Source of the DNA: Sweltsa coloradensis
Taxonomy: Eukaryota; Arthropoda; Insecta; Plecoptera; Chloroperlidae
Assembly (NCBI GenBank): GCA_024449915.1
Contig: JAMZAV010000097.1
Coordinates: forward strand, 434,001 to 498,000
Direction of reading: 5' to 3'
Length of the DNA stretch: 64,000 bases
A program made the translations under genes and the position numbers. Under the pieces are notes generated by a model. It did not search any database. It worked only from the letters and a program-made list of their open reading frames with translations, and had not been told where the DNA came from. This document shows, one piece after another, positions 25,435 through 38,260 of this stretch. Position 1 is the stretch's first letter. Every line of letters begins with the position of its first letter.

Positions 25435-27957
25435 ATTAGATTTACTCAACAACGGAATGATGAGTGGGAATGGATTTATGATTAAAATACCGCAGATAGC
25501 ATTTTAAATGCGTAAGCACGACAGAATGTTGTACCTCATTTTAGGTCCATTATGGTACCTAATTCTATGGGTTGCAGTTTAGAGTAGAGAAGAACAAACA
25601 AACAAACAAATGCGCATTGCTTTTATTAGTTTATAAAATATATTGATTGATGTTAAGTTAATAACAGAGTGAATGAACGTGCTATGAAGTTTGATCCACC
25701 AGTGTCACGACTTGTATAGATTAATCACCCCCAACAACCCGGGCTATAGTGTTAATGATTGATGGTGTAAATGTGACACGGTGCTGTGCAAACACCAAAC
25801 AGTAACCAGACTCTTGCGTGCATGGCTTGTTATAGTAATTATTTACAAGAGCAAATCACAGTGACGAGGCAGAATATCACAAATAAAAGCGCTTCTGAAC
25901 AAAGGTGTCGTTGTGCTGAGAGTTTGCAATGGAGGGCCTGACTTGTCGACACTTGGGCTAGAGTGAGCTAGAACAACAACACGGAGATGACAATGGAACG
26001 AGAATTGATATTGTCTGTAAGGGTTGTATGACATCAAAAACAATCATAGAGGTGTGGAAATGTTACATTTCTAAAATATGAATAGTGGTTAGAAAACATG
26101 ATCATAACCCTATCTCCACAGGTTTATGGATGAAAACATTGCGTTGTATGATTATTTTCTTATAATGAGCAATGGAAAATTAACAGATTCGTTCGGGTGA
26201 AAAATTTCTATTGAGATTCCACTAGGATTTGAAAAAATCTGCATTTATATTGTATCTGCAACGTTTCAAGAACTTCTCAATTGAGGACTTCAAACAAATG
26301 TATATAAACAAATTATGATTAATCTACATTTTGTCAACCCACACATTGACAACCTGATTTACAAAGGGGTAGATTGAGATTACTACACCATTAGTTAGGG
26401 ACATTGTTTTAATGACGTTTCCACCCTTGACATGTTCGCTAATTGCTATATCGTATTGATTGATGCAAGTCAATTTCGAGAGTTTTTTTATTGTAAAACC
26501 TGGACTAGGATGAACTTGCCATAAAACCATGAGCATAGACTCACGTTTTCTAGTTAATATGCATAGATTGTTAGTATAAACAAAATGAATACATCATTCT
26601 TTAGTAATTAATATTTAAATGTCAAGTAACCCAATATTTCGGGTACTTTCAGTACCTTCAAAAGGGCAACATTTTTTTGAATATGATTTTATAGATCAGA
26701 TGGACTGTTTGTTAATGCGTTTCGACCTTGCTGAGACGAGTTTCGTATTTTTGTTTGGTTTGTTGCCTTGAAGGGTCTGAAATACCGAGATTTTTTTATA
26801 TGTAATTGACTAAAGAAACCTATGAGTCCAATTATGTATACCTAATAACCTAGACTGTTCTAGAATCTCAGAGTTTAAAATAGCATAGATTTGTGTTTAA
26901 AAAATATGTGATACTTCAAGATTGAAGAATGAGTTGAAGTTTGGTTTTTAACAAAATGAAAATTCAAGCATAGCACATAATCCAATCTTTAACCATAGCA
27001 TAATATTGTGCTTCAGCCATCAACAGGTACTGAAGAAGTGAGTAAATTTTGAGATATTTTAGCTTGGATTCGCCAGTATAAACAACTTTCCTCTCATGTA
27101 AATTTTTAAAAACAAGATGTTTGAAACTTTTATACAGAAGAAGAGAGTTCGGAGTTTTGCCTAATGTATATTTATTTCATCGTAGCATCAGCGGATGCAT
27201 ATTACGTGAGATTGTAACTGATAGTTGGTAGAGATGATGTGCTCCATACAAAACTTTGACAAAGCTCTGGTAGAATGAGCTTAATCAAATTGGGTCGGGT
27301 TTCATCAAAGCCATTAGATCGGTGCTAGTCTCCTGCTAACAATGGAGGACTACACAGTCCAAAAGAACAACAGGACTAAAGGCAAACACAAGGTTCGCAT
27401 TATGGAGAACTACGTGACCCAATCACCGTGCAGTGAATATTGAACACATATAATGTGGCTTTAAATTGTACGGTAGTTTGTATAGTACTTCCGACAATTC
27501 ACAACTGAAATAAAGCACTAAAACAACTCGTAAGACAATATGAGTAACTTGAGTTTCAAACCGAACGCAGGCTTTGTAGATAGTTAAAAGTAAAGAACAG
27601 TAAACAGCTCTTTAATTTTCGTTGGAAACCTGCCCAGGGTGTGATGCACGCTCCTCTTCAGGCCTAACTAGGCATTTTGGAGTTCGGATAATTTGTGGTA
27701 GGATTATCCTAGAGCTGTTTATAAAACGACATAGAAAACCCCAGAAAAGTTTCCAGTTCGTATAAGCATCTCGCGCTTAAATTAATGTTTAGGCCTCGCT
27801 GCATCCGTCGTTATAAAGGATTTTGAAATACATTTCTATGTCAAGCAATTAAAGAAAATCAGATCTGGTAAATGAATTGGTGGACTTAAAATATAAATTC
27901 ATTTACATATTGAATATATACGAATAATATACATATCATAATCAGTCTAAAGCCCCA
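25435..27957. other. AT-rich DNA, no gene recognised
   Basis: Short (CAAA)n near 25597-25610. Nothing else is supported. Confidence 0.5.
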
Positions 27958-28112
27958 TGTCTTCTGTGTACGTCCAACCAATATGCACACGTTCCGACTA
28001 ATTATTCTCTGCTGTGTACGTCCAGCATGTGCACGTGCAGCGTCCATTCTCTTCTGTGTACGTCCAACCAATATGCACGTGTTAGTCCATTCTCTTCTAT
28101 ATACGTCTCGCC
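27958..28112. repeat. Minisatellite, period 42-48 bp
   Basis: Four units share TTCTGTGTACGTCCAACCAA or close variants, starting near 27965, 28013 and 28055, with a degenerate fourth near 28098. The minus-strand frame 27886-28071 (repeated VGRTQ) is only this repeat translated. Confidence 0.85.
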
Positions 28113-29418
28113 TAGCAATACAACCGTCTGAATGCAGACTGCGCTAAAAGGTCATCCCTATTGACGACATCACTCAATTAAATAATAGTCGACGGATAGA
28201 GATATGTGTGAGTGCATTTATGCCTGATTTAAGTGTGATGGTCGCACCATGTACTCCGCCGCGCTACCATACATAGTGAGAAGGTATAGACAGACACAGA
28301 GCCGAGCCCTGGTCTTGAACTTCAGTTCAGTTCAACTAACCAGTTTTATAATCAAACGGGCGACACCCGATTCAGATTGTTAATTTCGCACGTTGAGTAA
28401 AGACTTATCGGTAGTAGGTGATTCCATTTACCTTATATAACTATAAACCTTTTTACACGTTTCTTGAATAAAATAAGTCACTGCCCTTCGAAGGTTACAA
28501 TGGTACATACCTATATTTCGTGCAATCCGCGGTGGCACATACGATTATGGCGCAAGTATTAGAGTATGGCTGCACGAGGAAAGGAATTTTGGGAAATTTT
28601 GGATTTTGAATTAAAGCTTTATTTTAGGTAAAGATGTAAATTTGATGTATATTCCTAAAACAAGATTTTTTTCTGAATTTGCAAATTGCAGATGTGTATT
28701 TTCAATTTGCTCTAAAAAAGGCACTTTTTGTCCAATCGGGATGGGAAAAAAAATGAATCTATTTTTAATGCACGGAAAAAAATAAAAAAATTAAGGTCAA
28801 ATTGAAAAAACTATCCTTTACCCTGATATAAATTTTGAAAGTTGGTGTCCATTAAAATGGACGATTCCACTGAATGAGTTTAGCCACAAAAATCATCCAT
28901 AATCACCTTTTTCGTATCTTAACTATCTAAAGTGCCTTTCCGTGTTGATACTGCTAAAGTCTACTCACTATACTCGTCATGAATTACATTTTATACCACT
29001 TCATTAGATTAGCGTTGTTTTATTTATAACAGGTTTATTACAACAATCGTCAGATAACCTACAAGAATGGTCTCATACCGCGTTGTAAGAATAATATGTT
29101 TTCATTATTTGAAATCCATGATAAATCGGATTTAATTATGCCTCTTATTGGTTTCAAAATGACATGTTTTTTGCTGGGCGGTGTCCAGCCCAATGATTAC
29201 CACCAATATGCAGTAACTCCTTCATGCCTGTGTAACTCTATCCTGCTAATAGGCTCGCCAATAGTGTCGTGTAACCACATGCTTCAGTGCACTAACTACC
29301 ATTAAATTGTCCTCATTATTGATGGCATTACTCAATCAGGGTATTGTTGCACTTCTCGATGGCTCGATCACCTTGCAGCCTATGGTGTCAGTCAGTCAGC
29401 GCACAGCATCCGACTCTG
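28113..29418. other. AT-rich DNA, no gene recognised
   Basis: No fold or frame worth calling. Confidence 0.5.
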
Positions 29419-29437
29419 CCCCCCCCCCCCCCCCCCC
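29419..29437 (+). repeat. C19 homopolymer
   Basis: Nineteen consecutive C. It gives a false polyproline run in the frame at 29344-29676. Length is uncertain in any assembly. Confidence 0.9.
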
Positions 29438-29929
29438 GCAGGCCAACCAACGCCTGTCTCACTCATTTGCATAAAACATATGCCGACTTTTCCAACGCCA
29501 AATGTTTTCAACTTCGTGTTTTGCTCTGGCTTTTCACTGTTAGCGAATTCTCGGGAAATTTCCCGTGGAATAATGTATGTTTCGAAATCACCTCCACTCT
29601 CCTCTCCTCTGCTATTCTCTCTGGATCACTAAGGATAAATCTCTCTGCTTACATTTCTGCTGGCTGGGTTTTTTAGGTTTAACGTGTCACCATGTTAGCC
29701 ACTAAAGAATAATCATGTGGTAATGTCTTCGCTGGCTTATTCTCTGTATCTACTGTGTTTTTCATGTATGTTCTATGACGACGTGTATAAACTATTCTGG
29801 GCAATATCATATCCTAACACACTTTATCTGTGCGAGCCTATGATAGTTTGTTATGGTACCAACTTGAAAGATTATTTTTATCTTATTTTCTGGCTAAGTT
29901 TTCAGAGCTCAGCATTCATGGTGAAGTTG

Positions 29930-30002
29930 TGAGGCTTATTACTTCAGTGGGTTTTGCCCCTGCCTCCAATGCAGAAACTACAAGGTTCGATTTTCCGATC
30001 AG
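29930..30002 (+). mobile_element. tRNA-like SINE head, degraded
   Basis: A-box-like TTCAGTGGGTTTTGCCC is followed at tRNA spacing by B-box-like AAGGTTCGATTTTCC. The acceptor arms do not pair. Confidence 0.45.
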
Positions 30003-32190
30003 ACATTAAGGTTATTATCATCTGAAATGAACATTTATTCATCAATATGATATGAAGGTATAAGTAAACGGTCATTTTGGAGCTGTCCTAGCTCTAAAGC
30101 TAATAATAAATTGATCTATTTTTGTTTTATTAAAATTTTGCATTAATTTTTCCAATATTAACAAAAAAAGGCCATTATAATAACAAATAACATACTGAAT
30201 GCAAGATGCAAGAGCAACAGAAAGAGCATCTAGCACTAAAGAAGACATCTCTTCTGGCTGAGGTTTAAGGTCCTACGTGCGACCATGGCTGGCACTAAAG
30301 AAGATTATCCGAGGTCATAACATCAAACACACGAGTATAATTGTTTCCGCTGCGCCAAGTGATGACTGACACATGATCACCCTTTTGAATATTTCATGCA
30401 ACTGACTGACCACAGCGTGTACTTCGCATCCTAAACAAGCTCATCACCTCTCTGAAATCCTTGCAGCAACCGCGTTAAATGCGTGTTTTGTCGTCGTGTT
30501 ATACGTCATAACACGATGGCATTGTGTTCACTTGTTCAACAGAGTTTCCATATACACACACGAATGCTTGGTGTAATTCTGTGCAAAACACAATCAGCAG
30601 TAATGGGGCCTTTGTGATTTAGACTCCTTGGTTGAGACTTATTATGATATGTCAAGGTTAGGTGTTACAAACACGCAACGTGTTAAACACTTTAATCCTC
30701 TCAGGTATGTAGTATATACATTATTATAATTATCTAAAACGGGATGTACATCTTGCAGATATTATATTATCAGAAATTGATAAATTGAAATGTATGCGTG
30801 TTCGTGAATTTTAATAATGATGTTTATATTTTTCAATTTATAATAGTTTGATTTATGTCAAAACGAATTGAGAGGGATATTAATAAAAGTTGTGTATAAG
30901 CTATTTTTAATCACACGGGTACAATCAATCATGGCGTTATTTCGCCCACTCATTTTTCATTCCTTCACTTGTCATTTCAATGACAACAACAATAACGCCA
31001 GGGCGCGGACATAATGAAACAGGCGGTAATTCATGGCTCCTAGGTCTTCATCCATGGCTTCGGCATTCACAATGTCAATCACCTTGTGGAAAAACGCTGT
31101 CATGTCCAGAATACCGGGCAACATATTAATAAAGCGTGTAAAAAAGTATGTGTTCCTGACATTATAGTTGTTAATTATAGTTGTTAAAGTATTGTCGATC
31201 TCTTGTGAATTCGCAACAGCTTACACTACACGGTGTTGATCGGAAACACTCTTTTGCATTGAATGCACAACCAGCTCGTTAGCAAGCTGCTAAAAGTTTT
31301 AAAGTATATTATATTTTCTAAAAAGAGTTTCAGAAATATAGCTGGTTTATATTTTGACGATCACTCTAGAATTGAATCAATACATACCGAACTGGCAGTT
31401 ACGATTAACGCTGTGAAATAAGAATATGATCATTGATCATACTTTGTGTTTAATCGCTTTATTTTGTGCTGCACAGTTTTATATAGATTCAAGTTATTAC
31501 TTGAAGTAGTCGGCCCTATTTACTTTTAGATAACTACTGTCAAGTGGAATTTAAAACAAGACTTGTTTTAAATTACTTGGTAACACAAGTAATTAAAACA
31601 TATAATTTAAATTGAAGTATTGATAGTAATCAAATAAATATAATATAATATATCTGCATTTATTTTCACTTCCAGAAGATATATTTTAAATACTGTATAA
31701 TGGGATCCAAAGTCAAAGTTTACATGTACCTGTAGTATTGGTTTGATATAGTTAATACAAAAAAGTATGCCCTGCTATAAGTAATACCTACCCTGAGGGG
31801 TGTGATTGAGGCACAGACCGTCCGCTGTAAGTCCAGGGGTGGTGGGTATTAACTACCACATTATTCTACGGGCCTGATGGATGTGAGGTTTAGCTATGCA
31901 CGGCAATGTGTCTAGGAACCATGAGGTCTTGGCACTCGACGTCAGGAAACCAAAGCTTGAGGTCGCACCATCACCGAGGTAATGAAATGTTAATCGTTCT
32001 CGTTCACTTTACATTTACCGACAGATAACGTTTTTAATTTCACTTTTATTAGTTATTTTAATATTAAAAGTAATTCCACGTAAAGTTTGACCTCAATTAG
32101 TATTTCTGTTTTATTGCACAAAAAATGTGAACATCATTAGACCTAGACCTACTGTAAAGTTTAGTTTCAATTTAGGGTTAAACATTGCTT
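30003..32190. other. AT-rich DNA, no gene recognised
   Basis: No structure recognised beyond a tandem look-alike at 30213-30310, where GCACTAAAGAAGA occurs twice. Confidence 0.5.
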
Positions 32191-32263
32191 TGTGGTTTAT
32201 TTGCCATATGAGTTTATTATTACTTTTAATATAAAAGGTCTCGGGTTCAATTCCCGTATACGT
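32191..32263 (+). mobile_element. tRNA-like SINE head
   Basis: T-arm CGGG-TTCAATT-CCCG (32242-32257) is perfectly paired and carries a B box. The A-box part (TTTGCCATATGAG) is poor. The minus-strand frame at 32111-32353 reads through it (TGIEPETF) and is spurious. Confidence 0.5.
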
Positions 32264-33766
32264 TATAGCCTGGGTTTTATCTACTACGTTCGTTTGCTCT
32301 CCTTTATCAATATTATGTTTGTGACATTCAAACCATCCGAGCAACGAAACCATCCATTCTATAATGTTCCCTACTGAAATACAGTGATTGTGTTGTTGTG
32401 TAGTCGATCAATAAAAAGAAAATTGATTTAAAAATCATTTTGGGAGCAAATACAAAATTCAAATCTCGGTCTACGTCCATTTTCTCATCCATGAGACAAC
32501 AATCAATGTTTAATTATTCATATAAAACCGCTTCCGCGATAAAAAAAAATCTCACTTGTTAAGAAACCTCTCACTGACACTTGCAAGCCCACACGCACGC
32601 ACGTGCGAGATAGCAAACAACAAACGCACCCGTTTCAAGGTTGCGTCAGGTTTACAACCTGTTTGCAGTTATGAGCGTTAGAGCGCGTGTCGTTGCATAA
32701 AACAGGGAGTAATTACAGGTGCCAGATGCGCACATTCATTGAAAACATTGCGCACTCTACTCGAACCTCGCGACACCTCCTGTGGCATATGTCATCAGTT
32801 TCATTCTTGGAAAGATGTTTCTAGAATAAAGTTTGAGAAAAATCTATATCGATTGTTTTCTTCACTTGTTCCGTCGATTTTAGACATAATTATTATTGCA
32901 TCCTTGTGTATTTTAAATCAATATTTTTCCAAAAGTATGTTATTCATTTAAAACAGAGGTCAAATCATTTAATTACTCAACTAAGAATCATCCAAATAGC
33001 AAGAACCAATTAGGATCTCATTATAGTAATCACCTATTCCCCGGGTGAATGTCAAAACAAAGTGTTTTTACTCGACAGGAAAATCACAATCCGCTGGTGA
33101 TTTGCAATCGTTTTTCTCACGTCAGTTAATCAGAAATTCAATTTGAATAACACACGTTCTTTCTTTTTGGCGTAACAATTTTTTGTAGCAACTCGATTCT
33201 CAGCTTGATGGATGAAGGGAAGCTAAACTCAAAGCACTTCGAAGACGGGTTAAAACGAGCCAATTATTATTCTTTCAGGACAGTGATTTTTCACTTTGAA
33301 ATTACACTTCCATTTCGAATTTAAATAATAAGTGTTCCTAGCCTGAAACAACAATCCGATCCTTGGAATGAAATGATCGTTTACCTTCGTCCATTTGAAA
33401 AGTACATTTTCAGAGGAATCGCATACATAAAAGATGGAAGTATAGAGTGAACTTGAAGAGTGTGGTAATCCGGTTTTACAAAGTTGAATTACACTTTCAT
33501 TTTCTTTGTTTTCACACAGCATAAGTCATGTAATTTCAAGATCAAATTTTTAAAAAATTACGCTTATTATCTCAAAACATTAATCACTATATTATCGAAG
33601 AATTCAACATATCAATTTTAAAAAAAAAGTTCATTTAGTAAGATACTTTTCCTTGTGCGTAGCCGTGATTATTTTGGACTCGATACATTTTTTTAAAAAC
33701 TTCGTTTGTGGATAGTTAAAAGTGAAATTGTACGTGAAATAAAACCTTGAGTAATAAAAAAGTGAG
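32264..33766. other. AT-rich DNA, no gene recognised
   Basis: Nothing supported. This stretch lies downstream of the splice donor described at 33767-34010 and would be intron if that exon is real. Confidence 0.4.
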
Positions 33767-34010
33767 ACTTACCGGTAATTCTCGAGTTGCGTGTATCTCT
33801 GTCGCGAGTCACTACGTAAGACGTGAGAGCACAAGAACACGAGCGCGCTGCCTAACCTCACAGCTCGCGCGCTAGGCCAAGACTGAGCGCTCTAGTCGCG
33901 CGCGCGAGCGAGCGTTGGAGCGCGGTGCTACGCGACGCGACGCGACGCCTTGCGCACTCCGGCCGGCGTCGCGTCGCGCAGGGACACAACACCAATACTT
34001 TGCATAATGT
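33767..34010 (-). promoter_or_regulatory. CpG-rich block with consensus splice donor; candidate promoter and 5' exon
   Basis: Positions 33840-33985 are strongly GC- and CpG-rich (runs of GCGCGCGCGAGCGAGCG and repeated CGACG) inside otherwise AT-rich DNA. On the minus strand this block runs into AATTACCG followed by GTAAGT (33772-33767), a perfect 5' splice site. A CpG-rich first non-coding exon with a strong donor is a common layout for animal housekeeping or developmental promoters. Two short frames start inside it (33858-34127, 33872-34069), but their arginine/alanine-rich ends come from the repeat-like GC composition. No TATA box is seen. It could instead be a chance GC island or a GC-rich repeat. 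Confidence 0.4.
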
Positions 34011-34670
34011 TGTATGGCCGAGATCGCACAACGGTAATATTGTATTCCAAGGAGGTTGGGGTTTAACATAACTCCGGCTTTTGTGATGTGTGGGGTGACA
34101 ACACAATAGGCAAAACACAGAAGACAAAGAAAAGAATTCTTGAGATATGTTATGCTTTCACGTTCTGTAGCTAGCTTCTGGTTTGTAGATGGGATATTTA
34201 GTTTTATCGTTTTTATCGTGATGTTGGACGAAAAGTTAGTATTGACAAAAATGTCAAAGAGGGGCAGTGAAACTTCAAGGTTCCATCAAAAGCTACACAA
34301 TAACATGACCAAAATGAAATAAAATTGTAATGAAACAGAGTTAACCAATATTCAATTTCAATGGGAAATCGTTAAACATTTTTTTAAATAAAATTCTATC
34401 AGATACCTATATTTGCGTCGTACTATCAAAATTAATACATATATTTTTAAATTCTTATATGGATGTGTTGCAAACGTATAGGAAATGTAATATTTGTAAC
34501 TTTGTCTACATATGGAAAGAGAGACCATGTAGAATGTCGATGTCAGTGTCATATATTTTGTGAATGAGGCTGTACGTAGTGAGAGTAAGTATGGGTAAGG
34601 GGTATTTGGTTGACCCCCAACAAAAATTATGTTAGAAAATATAATTGAGCGTGTCCTACAGACAATCATA
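34011..34670. other. AT-rich DNA, no gene recognised
   Basis: If the candidate 5' exon is real this would be upstream flank. No other motif is seen. Confidence 0.4.
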
Positions 34671-35087
34671 CACACACATAACAAAAACTTGTAGAAATAC
34701 AGCCAACCTTACACACTCAAAGGAATGAGATCTAAAAAAAGGGCCAAGCTCATCTACCCTTCCACATTTGCGCATTTTTAATTCATAAACGTACAGTTTT
34801 CCCATAACAGCATCCTCGAAAAGCTTGGCAAAATAGAATTTGCGATTATTAATTGAAACGTAATGTTTTTCCAAGTTCTTTTTTCTAATTAATTTAAACG
34901 TAAAAAATGCAAATTCTATTTTGCCAAGCTTTTCGAGGATGCTGTTATGGAACACTGTACGTTTATGAATTAAGAATGCGCAAATGTGGAAGGGTAGATA
35001 GCTTGGCCCTTTTTTAAGATCTCTTTTCCTTTTTTGAGTGTGAAAGGGTTTTGGGCTGTATTTCTACAAGTTTTTGTTATGTGTGTG
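34671..35087. mobile_element. Palindromic foldback element (MITE-like)
   Basis: About 160 bp arms mirror each other around 34,879 with few differences, separated by an AT-rich spacer near 34850-34910. The outer ends are ACACATAACAAAAACTTGTA and its complement; the inner ends include AGCATCCTCGAAAAGCTTGG and its complement. Differences are small indels (for example an extra GTGAAAGGG segment in the right arm). No convincing target duplication is visible, so the superfamily is open. The minus-strand frames 34358-34955 run through it and are not genes. Confidence 0.85.
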
Positions 35088-36087
35088 ATCTCATTACTTT
35101 TTCAAGTTCCACTACAAAATTATTTGTTAAATATAATATTTTTATCAAAGTTGATTTAATTTTTATGGTATTAGAAATAACAATGGATGTAAAATATCTA
35201 GGCCCGGTTTTCATGTACATCCTGGGTATAGGTGGTAAAACCATGGTATAACGACGGTATAAGGACTGGTTAAGTCTAGGAAACTCACATCCAATTAAAA
35301 CTTTCCCATGTAACAACAAACGCACAACTAATGTTTTTACACCTATTTCACTGCACCCCACACCATGTAAATCATCAGATAATCAAAGAATATTGAAAAT
35401 TTTCACCATCTTTTGTTTTACATTTTCTTTAAAGTGCAGGAGATTGCGTGAGTTTATTAATTGAAAAGAAAAGGCTTATTATTGCCGTAAATTTTGGAAT
35501 AGCCTAGGACTATCATACCATTGTTTATCTGCTTTAGGCTTTTAGTAATCAAAACTAGTTTTTGTAGGGGATGTGTCAGAAACAAGGATGTCTGGCCTAG
35601 GGTTGGCTAAGAAAGGCCTAGGGCTTGTCAAACATGTAGTGTAAGTATTTATTTATCTAGTCCTATAGCCTAATGGAACTTTAGACCAACACTGTTGTAT
35701 TTTTAAATATTTTCTACATCTGGGCCTAGGCCAGGGATGGTTTCTGATTTGTTTTATGAGAGTATAATGACAACTTTTCTCGGTTTCACACATAGAAGCA
35801 AAATTTAAAATGTCCACCATTTGTTTACGTATCGCACTTTCCCGCCTAACTCTGCTTTTTACCGTCAAAAAGTGTCAAATAACTATAGTTACTTGTTGAT
35901 TGTATGCCAGTGTATAAGGCTTATTTAAAACCTTTATTTGGAAGCCTTCCCGTAAACTTTTTCAACTTTTTTTTTTTCAAAAGAGACTATATTACTATAA
36001 CCTTAATGTCCATGTAAAATATGAACATTGTAGCCCCACCCGTCTGGTCAGAATCGCGGGCCGATTAAACTGACGAATTAGATGTTA
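35088..36087. other. AT-rich DNA, no gene recognised
   Basis: No structure recognised; a short poly-T lies near 35968. Confidence 0.5.
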
Positions 36088-36116
36088 GTAGTAGTAGCAG
36101 TAGCAGTAGCAGTAGC
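36088..36116. repeat. (GTA)n(GCA)n-type microsatellite
   Basis: Short run of GTAGTAGTAGCAGTAGCAG type. Confidence 0.85.
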
Positions 36117-36527
36117 TAACATCCTTAAAGTGATTTTGAGCATGTTTCCAAGCCATTTTTTCACCAAGAAGGAATGGTCGTACCCCAAAAAATTTGGCAT
36201 GTGTTGTCAGGTACCTAAATCCCCTCGATTGTGATAGTTTTCAAGTTCACAAACCGTTACATGACGGCTGGGTAACACCTCGAAATCACCCCAACTCTGC
36301 TTGGTGTATAAGGTGCTTGAGTGTGTAGCGCACCGCGGCTTGGCTGCGGCGCCCTAACGGGCACCTAGATTTACAAATTTACGGTTGTTGGCAAGTTTAA
36401 TTAATGGTTTAATTAAACGACGATTATCGACTAATATTTTCGGAATGCTGGAAATAACTTTGGTTTGTTTCACAATTAGTTTAATTTGTACAACCGAAAC
36501 CAAATTGTAAAACCATGCCTTATGAAA

Positions 36528-36600
36528 TTGACCGGGATTCGAGCTCACGTCTGTAATAGCCACCGTGCATGGCATCATCAATACTTGCACAGTATCAGGT
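36528..36600 (-). mobile_element. tRNA-like SINE head
   Basis: On the minus strand, GAGCTCGAATCCCGG resembles a B box. Upstream sequence with GTGCAAGTATTGATG resembles a weak A box. Confidence 0.4.
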
Positions 36601-36787
36601 GAGTAGTTATCGGGCTTATCTGCGTCGCAACGTACGACTCACGACTACTGAGGTAGGTGACAAGGCGCCAGGCGACAACGCACGTTTCTACAAGTAGAGA
36701 AGTGCAGCGATGCACTGTGAGTCATGACGGTAGCATCCGCGAGTACGGCTAGACATGGGGTGAACCACTTGCATGGAACGCACTTCT

Positions 36788-36856
36788 ATCATAAAACCAT
36801 CGATATACCGATTAACTCTTGCTCCGGAGGTCTGCGGTTCGATACTCGAAGATCCC
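36788..36856 (+). mobile_element. tRNA-like SINE head, degraded
   Basis: TGCGGTTCGATACTCG (36832-36847) is B-box-like. A-box similarity is weak. Confidence 0.35.
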
Positions 36857-37965
36857 ACAGGCAATGCTGACAGGCGGTGTTTTCCGATGTATACCTCAAT
36901 TGGAAAACACTGCTGCAACTTAGTCCTTCAGTCACCCTTTGAACATTCGCTCTCAATTATCGTCACTTTCTTTACCTAGTTATAGTCACCTACGGAAACT
37001 AGGCACGATTTCCTACGACAAAATTCATGGTTGAATAATATTTTCACGCATAATATGCATGAAACGGAAGTTGTATAAATCTTTGATTACAAAAATTTTT
37101 AATTGGGTTTGGGTTTTGATTTCCTGTAAATACCTAGAGAAAACCGTCCCTTAAAACCCCAATCGTTTACAAACTTTGAAAAGTGTGTAAAATTTTTAAG
37201 GAGATAAAATTAATTATTCGGTGGGGAAAATGTGCTCTTACAAAATTGTTCCCAAAACCTTGTGCCCGATTGCCCCAGTGTGTATATGGGATAGAGGGTT
37301 AGGGGGTTGGGGGTAAAGGGACATTTTATCCCCGACTTACCCAGTTCAAAGCCGACTCTCCCTACCCCTTCGAGCCGATGAGACAAGCCCGGGGGACTAG
37401 AGCATCAAAAGATTTTCTTTTAAACCCAAAACCAAAGGCAAAATTGCTTAGCGGGAACGGGATTAGAAAAATTTACTTTCCCACTAAGAAAGGGGTTCTC
37501 CTTTGGGGTTTGCACGCTTATCGGAAAAAAATTTTTGGGGCCAAGTCGACAGAAATTCAATGGGGGAACATAATTAAACTCCCCATTCGTTTTAAATCGT
37601 TTCGGCATAAAAGGGACCCAACATTTTTTTTTAAAAATTTTTGTTTTTTTTTATTATTTTTTTTTTTGGGAAGCCAATTTTTAGTAAATCCCCCCCTTCA
37701 AGACCGCCATTTCAGGGGTTGGAAAAGGGGAAAATTTCTATTTATTAGGGGGTTTCATGCATATTTTTATCTTAGTACATCCTAAAAACAAAAAAACCAA
37801 ACCCCTTTTTAAAACCCGGGGTATTAAAAAATTTATTCACGAGAGAGGGTTATCTTTTTGGAGGGGTAAACTGTATATTGCAAGAATATGTAGGTACAAA
37901 CGCACTCCCGTGGGTGGATTTTATTAGAAATCCCTTAAAAACCAAAATTTTTTCAGTACTATCCT

Positions 37966-38260
37966 TTCCCCAAACAAACAAAACTGAAAACAAATGTTAA
38001 AAGTTTTGTTCTGTAGGCTATAAAACGCTATCATTTTTAATTTTTTTGTTATTTTTGGGATTGTACATTTAGAAATGCTTTGAACCAATCTTCCGGGTTA
38101 CCCCCTTCCCTACAAAATGAAAAACTGAAAACAAATTTTAAATAGTTAGTGATGGGTGGGCTAAAAAAACGCATATTAGTTTTTTTTTTTTTTTTTTGTT
38201 GTATAGTGGGGTCTATAAGCCCCAAATATTTTATAAAAATTCTTTGAAAAATAGTGAAAA
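37966..38260. repeat. Direct duplication, period about 141 bp
   Basis: AACTGAAAACAAAT recurs at 37982 and 38123 with the following T-rich block (GTAGGCTATAAAACGC versus GTGGGCTAAAAAAACGC) in the same order. It adjoins the outer edge of the large palindrome. Confidence 0.65.

Noticed and set aside
33858..34127. 89-codon minus-strand frame in the CpG-rich block as a protein
   Set aside because: The Arg/Ala/Ser-rich C-terminus comes from CGACG and GCGC repeats. The splice donor lies beyond its stop, so an untranslated exon is the better reading.
37378..37785. 135-codon frame in the noisy patch
   Set aside because: Sequence quality is doubtful and the residues (Phe/Lys/Gly/Pro runs) reflect homopolymers.
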